Shown one piece after another: positions 17,528-26,230 of a stretch of 48,566 bases of DNA (position 1 is the first letter of the stretch; every line of letters starts with the position of its first letter). The position numbers and the translations under genes were made by a program. The notes under the pieces are model-generated. The model was given only the letters and a program-made list of their open reading frames with translations. It made no database searches and was not told where the DNA came from. The DNA is from a virus. The DNA lies in IMG/VR virus record IMGVR_UViG_3300035698_027457, positions 1 through 48,566 of that record. One strand, 5' to 3'.

Positions 17528-19261
17528 CTAACCTTGTTGGTTAGCTTTTGTCTGAGCTTCCATCATCTCCTGAAAATCCTGCAAAATTTCTTCCTTATCG
17601 TGAATTGGAGCCCGCTTAATCAATGCCTGGGGTGGTATCATCACACCCTGTGTTGCGAGTTCAGCGAGGGCATAAAATTCGATTATCTCAGCAGTCGGAC
17701 CGCTCGGACGTTCATCAATAACGAGCTTGTATTCTCCATGAGTGAGATCGAGAGGGGGAAGTTCCATTGCATTCTTATCCCCTGTGATACGGAATAAGTC
17801 TTTTGGAGCATAAAATTCCCTGAAATAATTGATCATTACCTTTCCAAGTTGGTGGCGAAAGATTCTGACATTCTGCAGGAACTCCCAAATCATCGTTAAA
17901 CCACTTGACTGACGAAGCGCCGCTGCTTTTCCACTCTCATCAGACGATGCCGCAAAGCCTTGCATTGAAACGTTGATCCCAGAGAGAGTATCGAAAAGCT
18001 CTTGGATCGTTTGAATGATCTGAACAAGGGCGATGGCTGGTTGCATTGGAGATGCAAACGTTGGAGGTGGACGGCCAAACTTATACGGTACGCGAACGCC
18101 AGGAAAACTGCCGATCTCAAGGTGCTCCTCTGGATCAGTCAACGAGCCGTCCTCATAGACAACAGCCATCTGCGGATGAGCATTGACGGCATGGGCAAAT
18201 TTCGAGACGAGCTTATTCCACCATTGCTGAGGATCCCTCATTTCTTGAACAAGGCTTTCACAACGACCACTGTCGAAGGAGAAGGCGAAACGGAGAAGAG
18301 GAAAGATGTCATCGTGAAATGGGTCTCTCTTCTCTTCAAGAATAAGATTACCGACGGTCACGATTTGACTGACAATACTCTTCTCACGAACAATCACATC
18401 AACGGCCTCACCGGATGACAGCATCGCTTCGGCTTTAACGGGATCAAAAGCCGTTTGAGTATTTCCCTCCCGATCAATCAAAATCCAATATTCGACGTTT
18501 TCTCGATACCAAGTATCGATAGTCCTTAACTCTGCGTTCGCATCATACTCGCCCGCATAGGGCAAAACGCCGGTGGTTGCATCTTCAGTATAGCCAGTCT
18601 GATCCCCCTCGACGTAACTTGCATCAGTAAGACGATATTTGCGCCCTTCGTCACCAAAAGAGAAAGAAATAAGGCTTGCAATGTCGTCTTTGTCAATATC
18701 GTATTCGTCTCGGAGTTCACCAAGAGTTTTCAACGTAACAACATGAACACGGTCGGCATCTCGAAGAGTCATCGACTCATGACGAGGATCAACAAAGACA
18801 CGGAGAGGGTTGATTCTCTCAAATGATATTCGAGGTGAAAGATCATCATGGACGTCAGGAAGACAATACATCCACGCGACGGAGCGCGCGCCTGCGTCGG
18901 GGACCATTTGAGTAAATTCTTCCTCAAACCCTTCACTAGCAAACTGGCTTTTTAGAGCTTTCGAGTAGAGTGTTGAGACAGCATCCGTCCCCCCAGAGGC
19001 AGTGAAAGTAGTGACGTCGAAACGGTTAGTCTGAAGATACCCGTTCAAAAAACGCATCTTAGGCTTTATCATGTTAAAGGTCAGAGCAGGAGCGCCCTTA
19101 GCCTTTAACGCTGCGACGTCACTTGCTTCCCACTGAGCGCCGTGGTAGAAATCGTCATCCCGAAGTATTTCTTTAGTCTTCTCACCCGCAGCGCCTTCAG
19201 CGAGACGGAAGAGATCCTGGACACGTTCAGCACGACGTCTTTTTTCGTCAGCCTGAGCCAT
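17528..19261 (-). CDS. Portal protein, P22-like, 577 aa
   Basis: The protein forms the dodecameric ring at the packaging vertex. It begins MAQADEKRRRAERVQDLFRL and continues with FYHGAQWEASDVAALKAKG and LTFNMIKPKMRFLNGYLQTN, typical of P22-type portals. Later come the Asp/Arg-rich wing (VFVDPRHESMTLRDADRV) and the helical region MRDPQQWWNKLVSKFAHAVN near residue 340. Length is usual for this family. It precedes the scaffold and capsid genes as expected and follows a 248-aa structural gene by eight bases. Confidence 0.88.
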   Translation of the reverse strand: MAQADEKRRRAERVQDLFRLAEGAAGEKTKEILRDDDFYHGAQWEASDVAALKAKGAPALTFNMIKPKMRFLNGYLQTNRFDVTTFTASGGTDAVSTLYSKALKSQFASEGFEEEFTQMVPDAGARSVAWMYCLPDVHDDLSPRISFERINPLRVFVDPRHESMTLRDADRVHVVTLKTLGELRDEYDIDKDDIASLISFSFGDEGRKYRLTDASYVEGDQTGYTEDATTGVLPYAGEYDANAELRTIDTWYRENVEYWILIDREGNTQTAFDPVKAEAMLSSGEAVDVIVREKSIVSQIVTVGNLILEEKRDPFHDDIFPLLRFAFSFDSGRCESLVQEMRDPQQWWNKLVSKFAHAVNAHPQMAVVYEDGSLTDPEEHLEIGSFPGVRVPYKFGRPPPTFASPMQPAIALVQIIQTIQELFDTLSGINVSMQGFAASSDESGKAAALRQSSGLTMIWEFLQNVRIFRHQLGKVMINYFREFYAPKDLFRITGDKNAMELPPLDLTHGEYKLVIDERPSGPTAEIIEFYALAELATQGVMIPPQALIKRAPIHDKEEILQDFQEMMEAQTKANQQG

Positions 19262-19269
19262 TGTTTGCC

Positions 19270-20016
19270 TTAGTCAGCGTAAGTCGCCGTTCGCGCTGCG
19301 ATCGTACGAGTTGTCGTTGCCGCAACCTCAGCATCAATAGTAGCAGGCGGCAGGCTGATGTCGCTGTTCAGGTGCGAGATATCGTAGCGGGTGATTGAAG
19401 CTGCGTCGATGTCCCATGCGCCCGGTGTGATTACGGTAGCAGCGGCGGTGATTAAGATCAGTGAACACCAGACTATTGTCGTACCTGTCGAGACAGGCTG
19501 AGCAGCGAGACCTGCATTAGTCCCTGCGGTTGCTCCCCACTGAGCAGCAGCCGTTCCCCCTCCTGGTGCAATACCAAGAGCGAGCCACATGAAGGGGATT
19601 CCGTTTCCGATAGATCCAGGCGCGCCAGTGGCATCGGAGAGGCTCCAAAAATTCGTGGCTGTGGCCATCTGACGGATGTAACCATCGTATTTGTACTGGA
19701 ACGTGCAGCAAGCAAAACACGTCCCGTTCGCCGCGATGGTCGCGATGGCGCTCTGAGCAATGGCGACTGAAGATCCTCTAGCACCCATTCCAATCGTGCA
19801 GCGCGTCTGTGTGAGTTGAGTTGACCGCGCCGCTTCTTTAAAAGTTGCATGGTCGGTCCTTAGCTCATTCGCGAGCGTGACCAATCCCGTTCGATCTGCT
19901 AGGGCCGCGAGAGTGTCTGCTAGGATTGCGTCCAGATCCGCACAGAGACTTTTAATCCACGGATAAAGTTGCCCCTTCACCCAACCTTCTGCCATTGCTT
20001 TATAAAACGTGGACAT
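19270..20016 (-). CDS. Hypothetical structural protein, 248 aa
   Basis: The first 80 residues look helical (KGQLYPWIKSLCADLDAILA...LANELRTDHATFKEAARS). The rest is Ala/Gly/Thr-rich and beta-like (GIAPGGGTAAAQWGATAGTN, VITPGAWDIDAASITRYDIS). It has a strong ribosome site GGGAGGT and sits between a glycosyltransferase and the portal. A helical stem plus beta domain suggests a head fibre or decoration protein, perhaps a target of the neighbouring sugar enzymes, but this is inference. Confidence 0.7.
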   Translation of the reverse strand: MSTFYKAMAEGWVKGQLYPWIKSLCADLDAILADTLAALADRTGLVTLANELRTDHATFKEAARSTQLTQTRCTIGMGARGSSVAIAQSAIATIAANGTCFACCTFQYKYDGYIRQMATATNFWSLSDATGAPGSIGNGIPFMWLALGIAPGGGTAAAQWGATAGTNAGLAAQPVSTGTTIVWCSLILITAAATVITPGAWDIDAASITRYDISHLNSDISLPPATIDAEVAATTTRTIAARTATYAD

Positions 20017-20031
20017 CGTATTCTACCTCCC

Positions 20032-21222
20032 TTAAATCAGGTGAGCAAACTGCCGTACTTCTTTCCCGTGTTCTGTAGCTTCTTGAATGTCCCGCATGGC
20101 ACGTTCACGTAAGCGGTTCATTGCAAAATATGGAATCGCAATGTCGTAATAGGAGAGTTCGCCCGCGGTGCTATCAGGATACGAAGCATTTTCTTCTTGG
20201 GGAAATGTGCCTTCCTCGAGGTAATTCTCAAGGATCGTAGCGAGCCTCTCTATGTTGTGGTATTCGTTAACGAAATCTCGCATCTCTTTAGGTGTGATTA
20301 CGCCACGCCCCCAAGCTAATTCGACCACTCCCTTTGCATGTTTCGGTAAGTCAAAAAAGAAGAGCGGCGCTTCGTCACGATGTTCTTGCTTTAACGCAAA
20401 GTCATAACCACAAACAACCGGAATCCCCTGCGCCATGCACTCAACAGCGAAGAGCCCATACGTCCCTGTTGCATGAGGAAAGGCAACACGGGCGTGCTTA
20501 GTTAACTCAAGCACTTCACTTCTTGGACGCCCTTCAATCAGGCGAAATTCTTTTCCCTTACAGGCATCCTCAATAATCCCGAAATTCTTTTTTCTCCTAT
20601 CCGTCGCCGCCACTACAACATAGTCTTCAATCTCGTCCTCGTTTCGAAGCGGCCATTCGTCAAGAAGTAATCCCGTATCCCAGTAAGGCGCAGCGCGAGG
20701 GGTGAGAGATTTAAGACTCGGGGGAACGAGCCAACCGGAGAGCAAAGGATCAAGCCTTTCGATTAACTTACGCTGTGTTGGCGTCTGCTGAGGCGGACGT
20801 GGACAATCCACGCCGTTGTAATACAGATACCACCAGTGAAGATGACTTTGTGCTCGAACGTCCGATCCCCAAACTGACATTAAGACAGTCTTTCCCTTCT
20901 TTCGAAGTTTCTCAACATCCTCGTAAAGAGGACGATCAGGGTGAAAGGCAATGCCAAGAGGGGGAAAGTTGTAAAATGAGCACATGAAATCGAGAACAAT
21001 CACGTCGTATTTTAATGCGATTTCAAAGGCTGTGTCTGCGAATTCCTCAACAGGAATTGTCAAAGGACGCATGATCGAACTTTTATAACCCAAGTAATTC
21101 GGGAAGTAATCGATGCCATCGGCGCAGTAACCTCGCTTTTGCAGAACAGAGCAAAGCTGCGTGCTGTTGCCGGCGGTCACGAGAGGAGCAAACAAGATGC
21201 TAGGCTTCGATGATTGCGTCAT
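20032..21222 (-). CDS. GT-B fold glycosyltransferase, 396 aa
   Basis: The chosen start is ATG 21222 (MTQSSKPSILFAPLVTAG), with AAAGGAGG upstream; the longer in-frame start lacks a ribosome site. An N-terminal Rossmann-like part has LVTAGNSTQLCSVLQKRGY. The C-terminal part has the GT4-like pattern VVVAATDRRKKNFGIIEDAC and LTKHARVAFPHATGTYGLFAVECMAQG split around the nucleotide-binding Glu, then IPVVCGYDFAL. It overlaps the ATP-grasp gene by 23 bp and is the last of a four-gene cassette between TerL and the head genes. It probably transfers a sugar to a virion, host-surface or lipid acceptor. The donor is unknown. Confidence 0.8.
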   Translation of the reverse strand: MTQSSKPSILFAPLVTAGNSTQLCSVLQKRGYCADGIDYFPNYLGYKSSIMRPLTIPVEEFADTAFEIALKYDVIVLDFMCSFYNFPPLGIAFHPDRPLYEDVEKLRKKGKTVLMSVWGSDVRAQSHLHWWYLYYNGVDCPRPPQQTPTQRKLIERLDPLLSGWLVPPSLKSLTPRAAPYWDTGLLLDEWPLRNEDEIEDYVVVAATDRRKKNFGIIEDACKGKEFRLIEGRPRSEVLELTKHARVAFPHATGTYGLFAVECMAQGIPVVCGYDFALKQEHRDEAPLFFFDLPKHAKGVVELAWGRGVITPKEMRDFVNEYHNIERLATILENYLEEGTFPQEENASYPDSTAGELSYYDIAIPYFAMNRLRERAMRDIQEATEHGKEVRQFAHLI

Positions 21223-22237
21223 CTTGCGCCTCCTTTGTGAAAAACGTAGGCACGCCGTCAAGATCACGGATCATGAAGGTATTTGAATTGAACGGTTGTA
21301 ACTCCCTCACAGGCCAAGGAACTTCTGTCGCACAAGAGAGATAAAGCTCAACAAGATTTTCCCCTGCATGAAGTAAATGGGGGAGGATCATCGGGAAGCG
21401 GCCAATGTTGATCTCAGTTACTTTCCATCGCTCCTCGCTGTCCTGCTTTAGGTCAAGATTCCAAACGCCGTGAGGAAGAGGTTCAACAGCGCAGCACGCC
21501 TTTTCGGAAGCGTCATAGGCGTCTTTCTCGTCAATTGAAACGGTTAGAGCCGGTGTTGAAGAGTGCCAACCTTCCCCTGTATCACCAAGGAAGTAGGAGA
21601 GGCGTTCAAGAGCACCCCTGAACATTAGTTCACCCTCACGCCAAATTAGGGTGACGTTCATATCACGTCCAGGGAGGAACTCACAAAGGAGAAAGTCACT
21701 AATCAACTTTCCTTCTCTTCGTTCCCAAAGCCCGATCCATGCCATTGTGTCATACCAAGAGAGAACCTTCAGCGCGCCACGAGAGCCAGAGCCTTTACGT
21801 AGGCGGATAAAGAGTGACTCCACCCCAGAAAAAACTTTCGAGATGTCATTTTCACTTTCAAGAGGGCAGAACCAAGGCGTTGGCGCGTCGGTCTCATAAA
21901 ATTGTTCAGTGTCTTGACAGACCGCAATGGCCTTCTGCGAGGGAAGGAAAGTCTTCGGGAACATCTCAAGCTCTCGCAACATTCCACACGCATCAACCTC
22001 ACTATCGTTCGTCGGAATGATGACATCAATTTTCTCTTCCGCACAGATGTCACCGATTACGTGCCCCCATGCTCCTAATTCCCTCGCATGAGGAATACAA
22101 TACCTCGGCCCGAATTCATGGCGCATCAAAACGTTAGGATCACAGTTCGTTCCGACAATCTCACCTCTCAGCCCTGAGCAGATCGCCCGGGCTCCTGCAC
22201 CTCCTGCTCCAGTAACTAACACTCTTGGTTCTTTCAT
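21200..22237 (-). CDS. ATP-grasp ligase, CarB/PylC-like, 345 aa
   Basis: The N-terminal pre-ATP-grasp domain begins RVLVTGAGGAGARAICSGL and continues VIGDICAEEKIDVIIPTNDS, as in CarB- and PylC-like enzymes. The ATP-grasp core includes the Gly-rich lysine-arginine loop FIRLRKGSGSRGALKV, the acidic LLCEFLPGRDMNVTLIWREG and the metal-binding VTEINIGRFPM near residue 285. These enzymes join a carboxylate to an amine through an acyl phosphate. Lying between a deacetylase-like protein and a glycosyltransferase, it may attach an amino acid or other acid to a deacetylated amino sugar. That substrate idea is inference. Confidence 0.82.
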   Translation of the reverse strand: MKEPRVLVTGAGGAGARAICSGLRGEIVGTNCDPNVLMRHEFGPRYCIPHARELGAWGHVIGDICAEEKIDVIIPTNDSEVDACGMLRELEMFPKTFLPSQKAIAVCQDTEQFYETDAPTPWFCPLESENDISKVFSGVESLFIRLRKGSGSRGALKVLSWYDTMAWIGLWERREGKLISDFLLCEFLPGRDMNVTLIWREGELMFRGALERLSYFLGDTGEGWHSSTPALTVSIDEKDAYDASEKACCAVEPLPHGVWNLDLKQDSEERWKVTEINIGRFPMILPHLLHAGENLVELYLSCATEVPWPVRELQPFNSNTFMIRDLDGVPTFFTKEAQDDAIIEA

Positions 22238-22239
22238 CG

Positions 22240-22920
22240 TTAATCCCCTCTCAGGTCTTTGATCCAGGTTGTCTTATCAAGATGCTTAAGAAGATTAAGA
22301 AAAGCCGTCCGCACGCCGATACCCTTAAAACGAGGAATATCGCTAGGCTGACCGTTCCTAATCTTTGTCGCTACTGATACGTAGTCGTCGTAACTTCGTG
22401 TATTCATATAAACGTGGATTGGATGAAAGGCAAAGATTTGAACTCCCCCTCGCCTTAGCAATTTCGCTTGTGGAAAAAAATCTGGTTGATTAGAATTGAT
22501 CGTAAAAGAGTCATCCCAGCAAGTTGCAAGTCTTTGTAGGGTTGCTCCTTTCCACTCAAAAGTAAACGGTCTGTCATAATCCAGATCAGGAAGATGAAGT
22601 GAAACCTCATGGGTTATCTGTGTCTTTGCAAGAGCCGCAAGGATTGGAGTTGATTGGAAGAGAGAATGTGAACGAGATGATCGAGCATCAGGAGCGTTTC
22701 GAAAAGCTGCTTTCAGCGCGTCGCCAATCCCCCCTGAAGCAAAAAGCGGATGAATTCCTCGCTCGAAAAGTTCATGATCGAGACAAGGCATTGGATCTGT
22801 GAGGAACCAAGTCGCCTTGAGTTCACGCTCGATTAAAAGATTAGCGACTTCTTCGACAACAAATTCCGGCGCCCAATCAATATCGAGGCTTATACACTTC
22901 AAGTTCTGTTCCGTCATCAA
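22240..22920 (-). CDS. Polysaccharide deacetylase-like protein (WbmS-like), 226 aa
   Basis: The beginning KCISLDIDWAPEFVVEEVAN followed by LLIERELKATWFLTDP matches the first strands of NodB-fold deacetylases, with Asp residues in place of the catalytic motif. Later motifs THEVSLHLP and FAFHPIHVYMN supply His residues as in the WbmS-like subfamily found in O-antigen clusters. It would remove an acetyl group from a sugar. Two ATGs lie in tandem at 22920 and 22917, and GAGGATACTTG precedes them. It overlaps the upstream acetyltransferase gene by 44 bp and ends two bases before the ATP-grasp start, so the cassette is cotranslated. Confidence 0.75.
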   Translation of the reverse strand: MMTEQNLKCISLDIDWAPEFVVEEVANLLIERELKATWFLTDPMPCLDHELFERGIHPLFASGGIGDALKAAFRNAPDARSSRSHSLFQSTPILAALAKTQITHEVSLHLPDLDYDRPFTFEWKGATLQRLATCWDDSFTINSNQPDFFPQAKLLRRGGVQIFAFHPIHVYMNTRSYDDYVSVATKIRNGQPSDIPRFKGIGVRTAFLNLLKHLDKTTWIKDLRGD

Positions 22921-23398
22921 GTATCCTCAAAGCAGGAGCAAAGAGAGTCGTTTTCTTAATTACGAGGCCTGCCGGAACGATTGCTCTATCAGGGATGATT
23001 GACCCTGCTAGGATTACGGCGTTCGCTCCAATGAAACAGTTGTTTCCGATTGTAACCGGCGCGTTTCGATATCCCTGTCCAAACGGTCGATCAGAGATAG
23101 CCCATCCGACGGTATCGTGACTATAAACATGGACCCCGGCGGAGATGGAACAATGATCACCAATGGTGAGACCTCCGGCCCCGTCGAGAATGACGAGAGG
23201 GCCGATCCAACAATCTCGTCCAACAGTGACGTTGTCATAAACATAACTACCCTCGTAGATTGAGGTGCCTTCTCCAAAACCGTAAATCTGAGCCCTTCTC
23301 CATCGATTAAGGTTAATCTCAAAAACAGGAAGCCAACGATTCCAAATCTCGTGAGTCTTCTCCTGTCGCATCCTCTGTGCTTCAAAAGCGTCTGCCAT
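22877..23398 (-). CDS. Left-handed beta-helix acyltransferase, 173 aa
   Basis: Hexapeptide repeats run from about residue 40 to 150: YVYDNVTVGRDCWIGPLVIL, LTIGDHCSISAGVHVYSHDT and APVTIGNNCFIGANAVILAG. This is the LbH fold of sugar O- or N-acetyltransferases; the His in VHVYSHDT is a likely catalytic or structural residue. A helical N-terminus (RMRQEKTHEIWNRWL) precedes it. GAGGAGAGGAAA lies just upstream of the start. It is the first gene of the glycan cassette, 44 bp after TerL. It probably acetylates a sugar intermediate with acetyl-CoA, with exact substrate unknown. Confidence 0.85.
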   Translation of the reverse strand: MADAFEAQRMRQEKTHEIWNRWLPVFEINLNRWRRAQIYGFGEGTSIYEGSYVYDNVTVGRDCWIGPLVILDGAGGLTIGDHCSISAGVHVYSHDTVGWAISDRPFGQGYRNAPVTIGNNCFIGANAVILAGSIIPDRAIVPAGLVIKKTTLFAPALRILDDGTELEVYKPRY

Positions 23399-23442
23399 TT
23401 TCCTCTCCTCTCAGGATTTTTCCTTCTTTTTACCCTTTCTTT

Positions 23443-24897
23443 TTAAGCCGCCATCCACCCTCGAAGTGCCCCACTAGTCTCTGCATATTGTTTCCTAATC
23501 CTTCCACGATCCTTTCGATACCTTTCAGCGACTGGATTAAACGATTGCAGAACAGGTACAGTGTTCTCGAAGTAACGAACATCATCGCAAGCATGATCAG
23601 GAAAGTTTCCGTCAGGTTTCTCGGTCTTCTCATCCCAAGGCAACGCCGCCATTTCATTTATCGTATACTCAAGATGCGACATAAAGAAGCATTGAGGCGA
23701 GCCAAAGATGCCAGTGTAGGGGTTGAAGAGATCTGAGCGAACAAGTAACCTTTCATTCACTCTTTGCACGCCGGTATCAATTGTGTTGATCGCAGGCGTC
23801 CAGGCAATTCCGTTATCAAAATAATCTATCGCAACGGATGAGACCTGGTTGTTCTTTGATTGTGATCGATGGAAGATCGACGGATCAGCAATATCGGCGG
23901 CATAGATCTCTTTGTTTCCATCCGTATCAAATGAGAGCTCGATGATTCTTTTCGCATTCTCTGAAGGCACCCTACCATAAGCAACGTATTCACGGTAGTA
24001 AACCGAATAGCCCGTATCAGGATCACGTGCAGCCCAGATGCAAACCGTCGGATCAATCGTTTGCCCGTGGTCAAGAATTCGATACTTCGGCCAATACGCC
24101 GGAATCATATGAGGCTTAACAACGTGAGTTTTATAATTAAAATCGTAGACCAATCCAGCATATGCTTCGTAAGAGGCAAAGCGGAATCGCTCTTTCATTC
24201 GATCCGGAAGCTCTTCAAGAGTATCGAAATAATCTTCAGGAAGGTGCTCTTTATTGACGTCAGTAATTGCATCTACGCAGGTGCGAAAACGCTTCGTGGT
24301 TGGGTATTGACAGAACGTTTGCCAGACACCCTCAACGCCATCAACGTCCCAGATCAATCGTTTATCAGGATTGCGATGGAAGTGATTCCAGATCCAATTA
24401 TGCCCGGCAGGGTTATGTGTGATGAAAGATTCTCGGACCGTTCCGGCGTGTCGCGCCCGACCTCTCAGGGTAAAATACGCCTCATCATCAATCTCTTCAG
24501 CCTGATCGATCCCAAAGAAAGAGAGGTTCAATGATGCAAGGTCGTTATAAGATTGGCGACTGTCAAGGTGGCGAAAGAGAACCTGAGTGTTTTGCTTTCC
24601 TTCAGGCGATGCTAGATAACAGATATGGCGAGAGTCGTTGCGGCGTGCTATTACCGCAGGGGGCACGATGGCGTAGAACTCTGTCATCACCGTGTCTTCA
24701 AGCTCTTTATACGTTTTCCTGCAGAGAGCGACCCGCCCTCCTGGATTCAAATCATGATGCCTTAGCGCACGAAAGACCAGCGCCGTCGTCTTGCCATTCC
24801 CCCACCCACCCCCGAAGGCTGCCTCGATTTGCTCGGCCCCTACGGCTAGGGATTGCGCGACGTTGAATTGGATCTCTTCATCATACGCAGTCGCCAT
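23443..24897 (-). CDS. terL: Terminase large subunit, 484 aa
   Basis: The packaging motor and nuclease. The N-terminal ATPase has a Walker A loop GGGWGNGKTTA (residues 29-39), an adenine-binding region with LCRKTYKELEDTV, and Walker B NLSFFGIDQAEE near residue 130, with the coupling motif FITHNPAG about residue 160. The C-terminal nuclease domain holds acidic residues in RILDHGQTIDPTV, IYAADIADPSIF and NFPDHACDDVRYF. Length is normal for the family. It follows TerS and a small basic protein, and its start lies behind a dispersed palindrome copy with no clear ribosome site. Confidence 0.92.
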   Translation of the reverse strand: MATAYDEEIQFNVAQSLAVGAEQIEAAFGGGWGNGKTTALVFRALRHHDLNPGGRVALCRKTYKELEDTVMTEFYAIVPPAVIARRNDSRHICYLASPEGKQNTQVLFRHLDSRQSYNDLASLNLSFFGIDQAEEIDDEAYFTLRGRARHAGTVRESFITHNPAGHNWIWNHFHRNPDKRLIWDVDGVEGVWQTFCQYPTTKRFRTCVDAITDVNKEHLPEDYFDTLEELPDRMKERFRFASYEAYAGLVYDFNYKTHVVKPHMIPAYWPKYRILDHGQTIDPTVCIWAARDPDTGYSVYYREYVAYGRVPSENAKRIIELSFDTDGNKEIYAADIADPSIFHRSQSKNNQVSSVAIDYFDNGIAWTPAINTIDTGVQRVNERLLVRSDLFNPYTGIFGSPQCFFMSHLEYTINEMAALPWDEKTEKPDGNFPDHACDDVRYFENTVPVLQSFNPVAERYRKDRGRIRKQYAETSGALRGWMAA

Positions 24898-24899
24898 CT

Positions 24900-24922
24900 C
24901 TATTACCCACTATGGTCTTTAG
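24900..24922 (-). repeat. Dispersed hyphenated palindrome, copy 3
   Basis: Minus-strand reading CTAAAGACCATAGTGGG then TAATAG, spanning the stop of the 36-aa basic protein and ending two bases before the TerL start. It shares AAAGACCAT and TGG(G/T)TA with the other copies. Confidence 0.6.
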
Positions 24923-25029
24923 CGATTCTTGCCCTTACCTTTCGCTAAAGGGGTTTTACAACCCCCTCTTCCTTTGTTTGCTCTCGTTCCTTTTCCGCTT
25001 CCGTCTTTCTTAGGCTTTCCCTGAGCCAT
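24919..25029 (-). CDS. Small Lys/Gly-rich basic protein, 36 aa
   Basis: The gene fills the gap between TerS and TerL, starting at ATG 25029 (MAQGKPKKDGSGKGTR) and ending ...AKGKGKNR before a TAA. AGGATT lies upstream. The product is almost entirely Lys, Arg and Gly with a single Cys, so nucleic-acid binding is likely. Similar small basic proteins beside terminase genes are common in phages. No further function can be stated. Confidence 0.65.
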   Translation of the reverse strand: MAQGKPKKDGSGKGTRANKGRGGCKTPLAKGKGKNR

Positions 25030-25071
25030 GATTTTTAATCCTTTCTTAATCCCTCGCTCCCGACCTGCCGC

Positions 25072-25611
25072 TTACGCGACGTTCTCATCTTTCCGGATCG
25101 GGACAACCCTTCCCTGAGCCTCTTCTTGCGAACCTTCAATAACCCGAGGCTCTTCCGTCGGGGGGTTCATAAACACCCTGATTGTTTGCTTAACGTTTTC
25201 CTTCCCTCCCGGGGGATTTGCCAGCAACCCTAATAAATCATTGGCGGATCGGCGGCGCGTGTCTGGGCTCGACTCAAGATCATCTCTGATCGAAACAAGC
25301 GTATCTAAGCACGCCGACGCTTCCCCTTTTAACCTCTCCGTTAGATCGCCTTGCTGATCAATAGCTTTCTCTCTAACCTCTTCAAGCAGAAGCTGAAAGA
25401 CCTCCCCGTTGATATAATTCGTGATCGTCTTCTCACCAACCCCGATAATCTCAGCCGTTCTTTTATTCGTAAGCCCTTTCGCCTTCAACATCGCGATCTC
25501 AAGTCCACGACCCCTGAACGCAGTTTTGATCTCATCAAGGCCAGTCCTTCTCGCCCCTGACTCAATCCCTTTAACCGTCGCGATGAGAGCGTCCTGCTCT
25601 GGTGAGTTCAT
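25072..25611 (-). CDS. terS: Terminase small subunit-like protein, 179 aa
   Basis: A helix-turn-helix lies at about residues 35-70: EIAMLKAKGLTNKRTAEIIG followed by VGEKTITNYINGEVF, as in DNA-recognising TerS proteins. The centre is helical (LTERLKGEASACLDTLVSIR), suiting ring assembly, and the tail is polar and probably contacts TerL. Position just upstream of TerL supports the call. A sigma70-like promoter (25644-25672) is present about 35-60 bp upstream. Confidence 0.8.
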   Translation of the reverse strand: MNSPEQDALIATVKGIESGARRTGLDEIKTAFRGRGLEIAMLKAKGLTNKRTAEIIGVGEKTITNYINGEVFQLLLEEVREKAIDQQGDLTERLKGEASACLDTLVSIRDDLESSPDTRRRSANDLLGLLANPPGGKENVKQTIRVFMNPPTEEPRVIEGSQEEAQGRVVPIRKDENVA

Positions 25612-25643
25612 AAGAGAGACCTCTGATGTTTACAATTATCTTT

Positions 25644-25672
25644 ATGTTAAATGGTTTGATCTTAAAAGTCAA
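25644..25672 (-). promoter_or_regulatory. Sigma70-like promoter for terS
   Basis: Minus-strand TTGACT (25667-25672) and TAACAT (25644-25649) are separated by 17 bases. A second candidate, an extended -10 box TGGTATAGT, lies further upstream at about 25695-25704 on the same strand. Confidence 0.5.
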
Positions 25673-25786
25673 GCTTTAAATTGTTCGCCCTAGGGACTAT
25701 ACCAGTCTTTCGTTCGACCCTAAAAGTCTAGAGAGCAACCAAGAGGGTTTTCTTCTCTCCGCGCGGATAGGGGGGGGGGTCTACCC

Positions 25787-25872
25787 CTTTGTCGTAACCT
25801 TTATCGTAGTCTTTGCTGTAACCTTTGTCGTTACCTTATTTGAGACTTTGTCGTATGACTAAACTTTGTCGT
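25787..25872. repeat. Iteron-like array of 12-bp repeats
   Basis: The nonamer CTTTGTCGT or a close variant starts at 25787, 25799, 25811, 25823, 25846 and 25864. The first four are exactly 12 bp apart (unit CTTTGTCGTAAC); the last two follow at 23 and 18 bp. A run of ten G (25770-25779) lies just before the array. The stretch 25612-25973 has no credible gene. Such arrays are typical of replication-initiator or repressor binding sites. Confidence 0.75.
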
Positions 25873-25973
25873 TACCTTAACGATGGACCGCTATGCCCGG
25901 CCAAGCATAACGCTAGGCTAAAGAGCGGGGCGCTGTCACTAGCCGCCCCGTTGGTAGGCCTTGGTGTTGGTCT

Positions 25974-26168
25974 TTACATTCGGCGTATGGGCCATAGTGT
26001 TTCTTCAAATTCACGCAGGCAATGAAGCACTCGAAGCACCTCAGGGTATAGCTTGCCGTCTTCACCATAGCTTGCCTTGTCTGCATATAGCATGTTTATT
26101 GACGGGGTGATAAGATCATTCATTTCCTTTAGTGTTTCTTTAATACTCTCACTCGGTTTGTATTCCAT
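25974..26168 (-). CDS. Hypothetical protein, 64 aa
   Basis: A small acidic, helical protein (MEYKPSESIKETLKEMNDLI...PEVLRVLHCLREFEETLWPI). AAGGGGAATGCA before the ATG is a good ribosome site. It lies downstream of the 151-aa gene in the leftward unit, before the iteron array. Function unknown. Confidence 0.65.
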   Translation of the reverse strand: MEYKPSESIKETLKEMNDLITPSINMLYADKASYGEDGKLYPEVLRVLHCLREFEETLWPIRRM

Positions 26169-26230
26169 TGCATTCCCCTTTTGGGGTGCTCATTGCTTGC
26201 AACACCCCGTTGATCAGCGCTTTGGCGCTT

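Noticed and set aside
25787-25872. CRISPR array
   Set aside because: Repeats are only 9-12 bp with no spacers of constant length and no cas genes; a Cas4-like nuclease at 31883 belongs to a phage recombination module.
25770-25905. Repetitive Lys-Val-Thr-Thr peptide encoded on the minus strand of the 12-bp array
   Set aside because: The frame has no start codon and is bounded closely by stops, so the repeats are treated as DNA sites.
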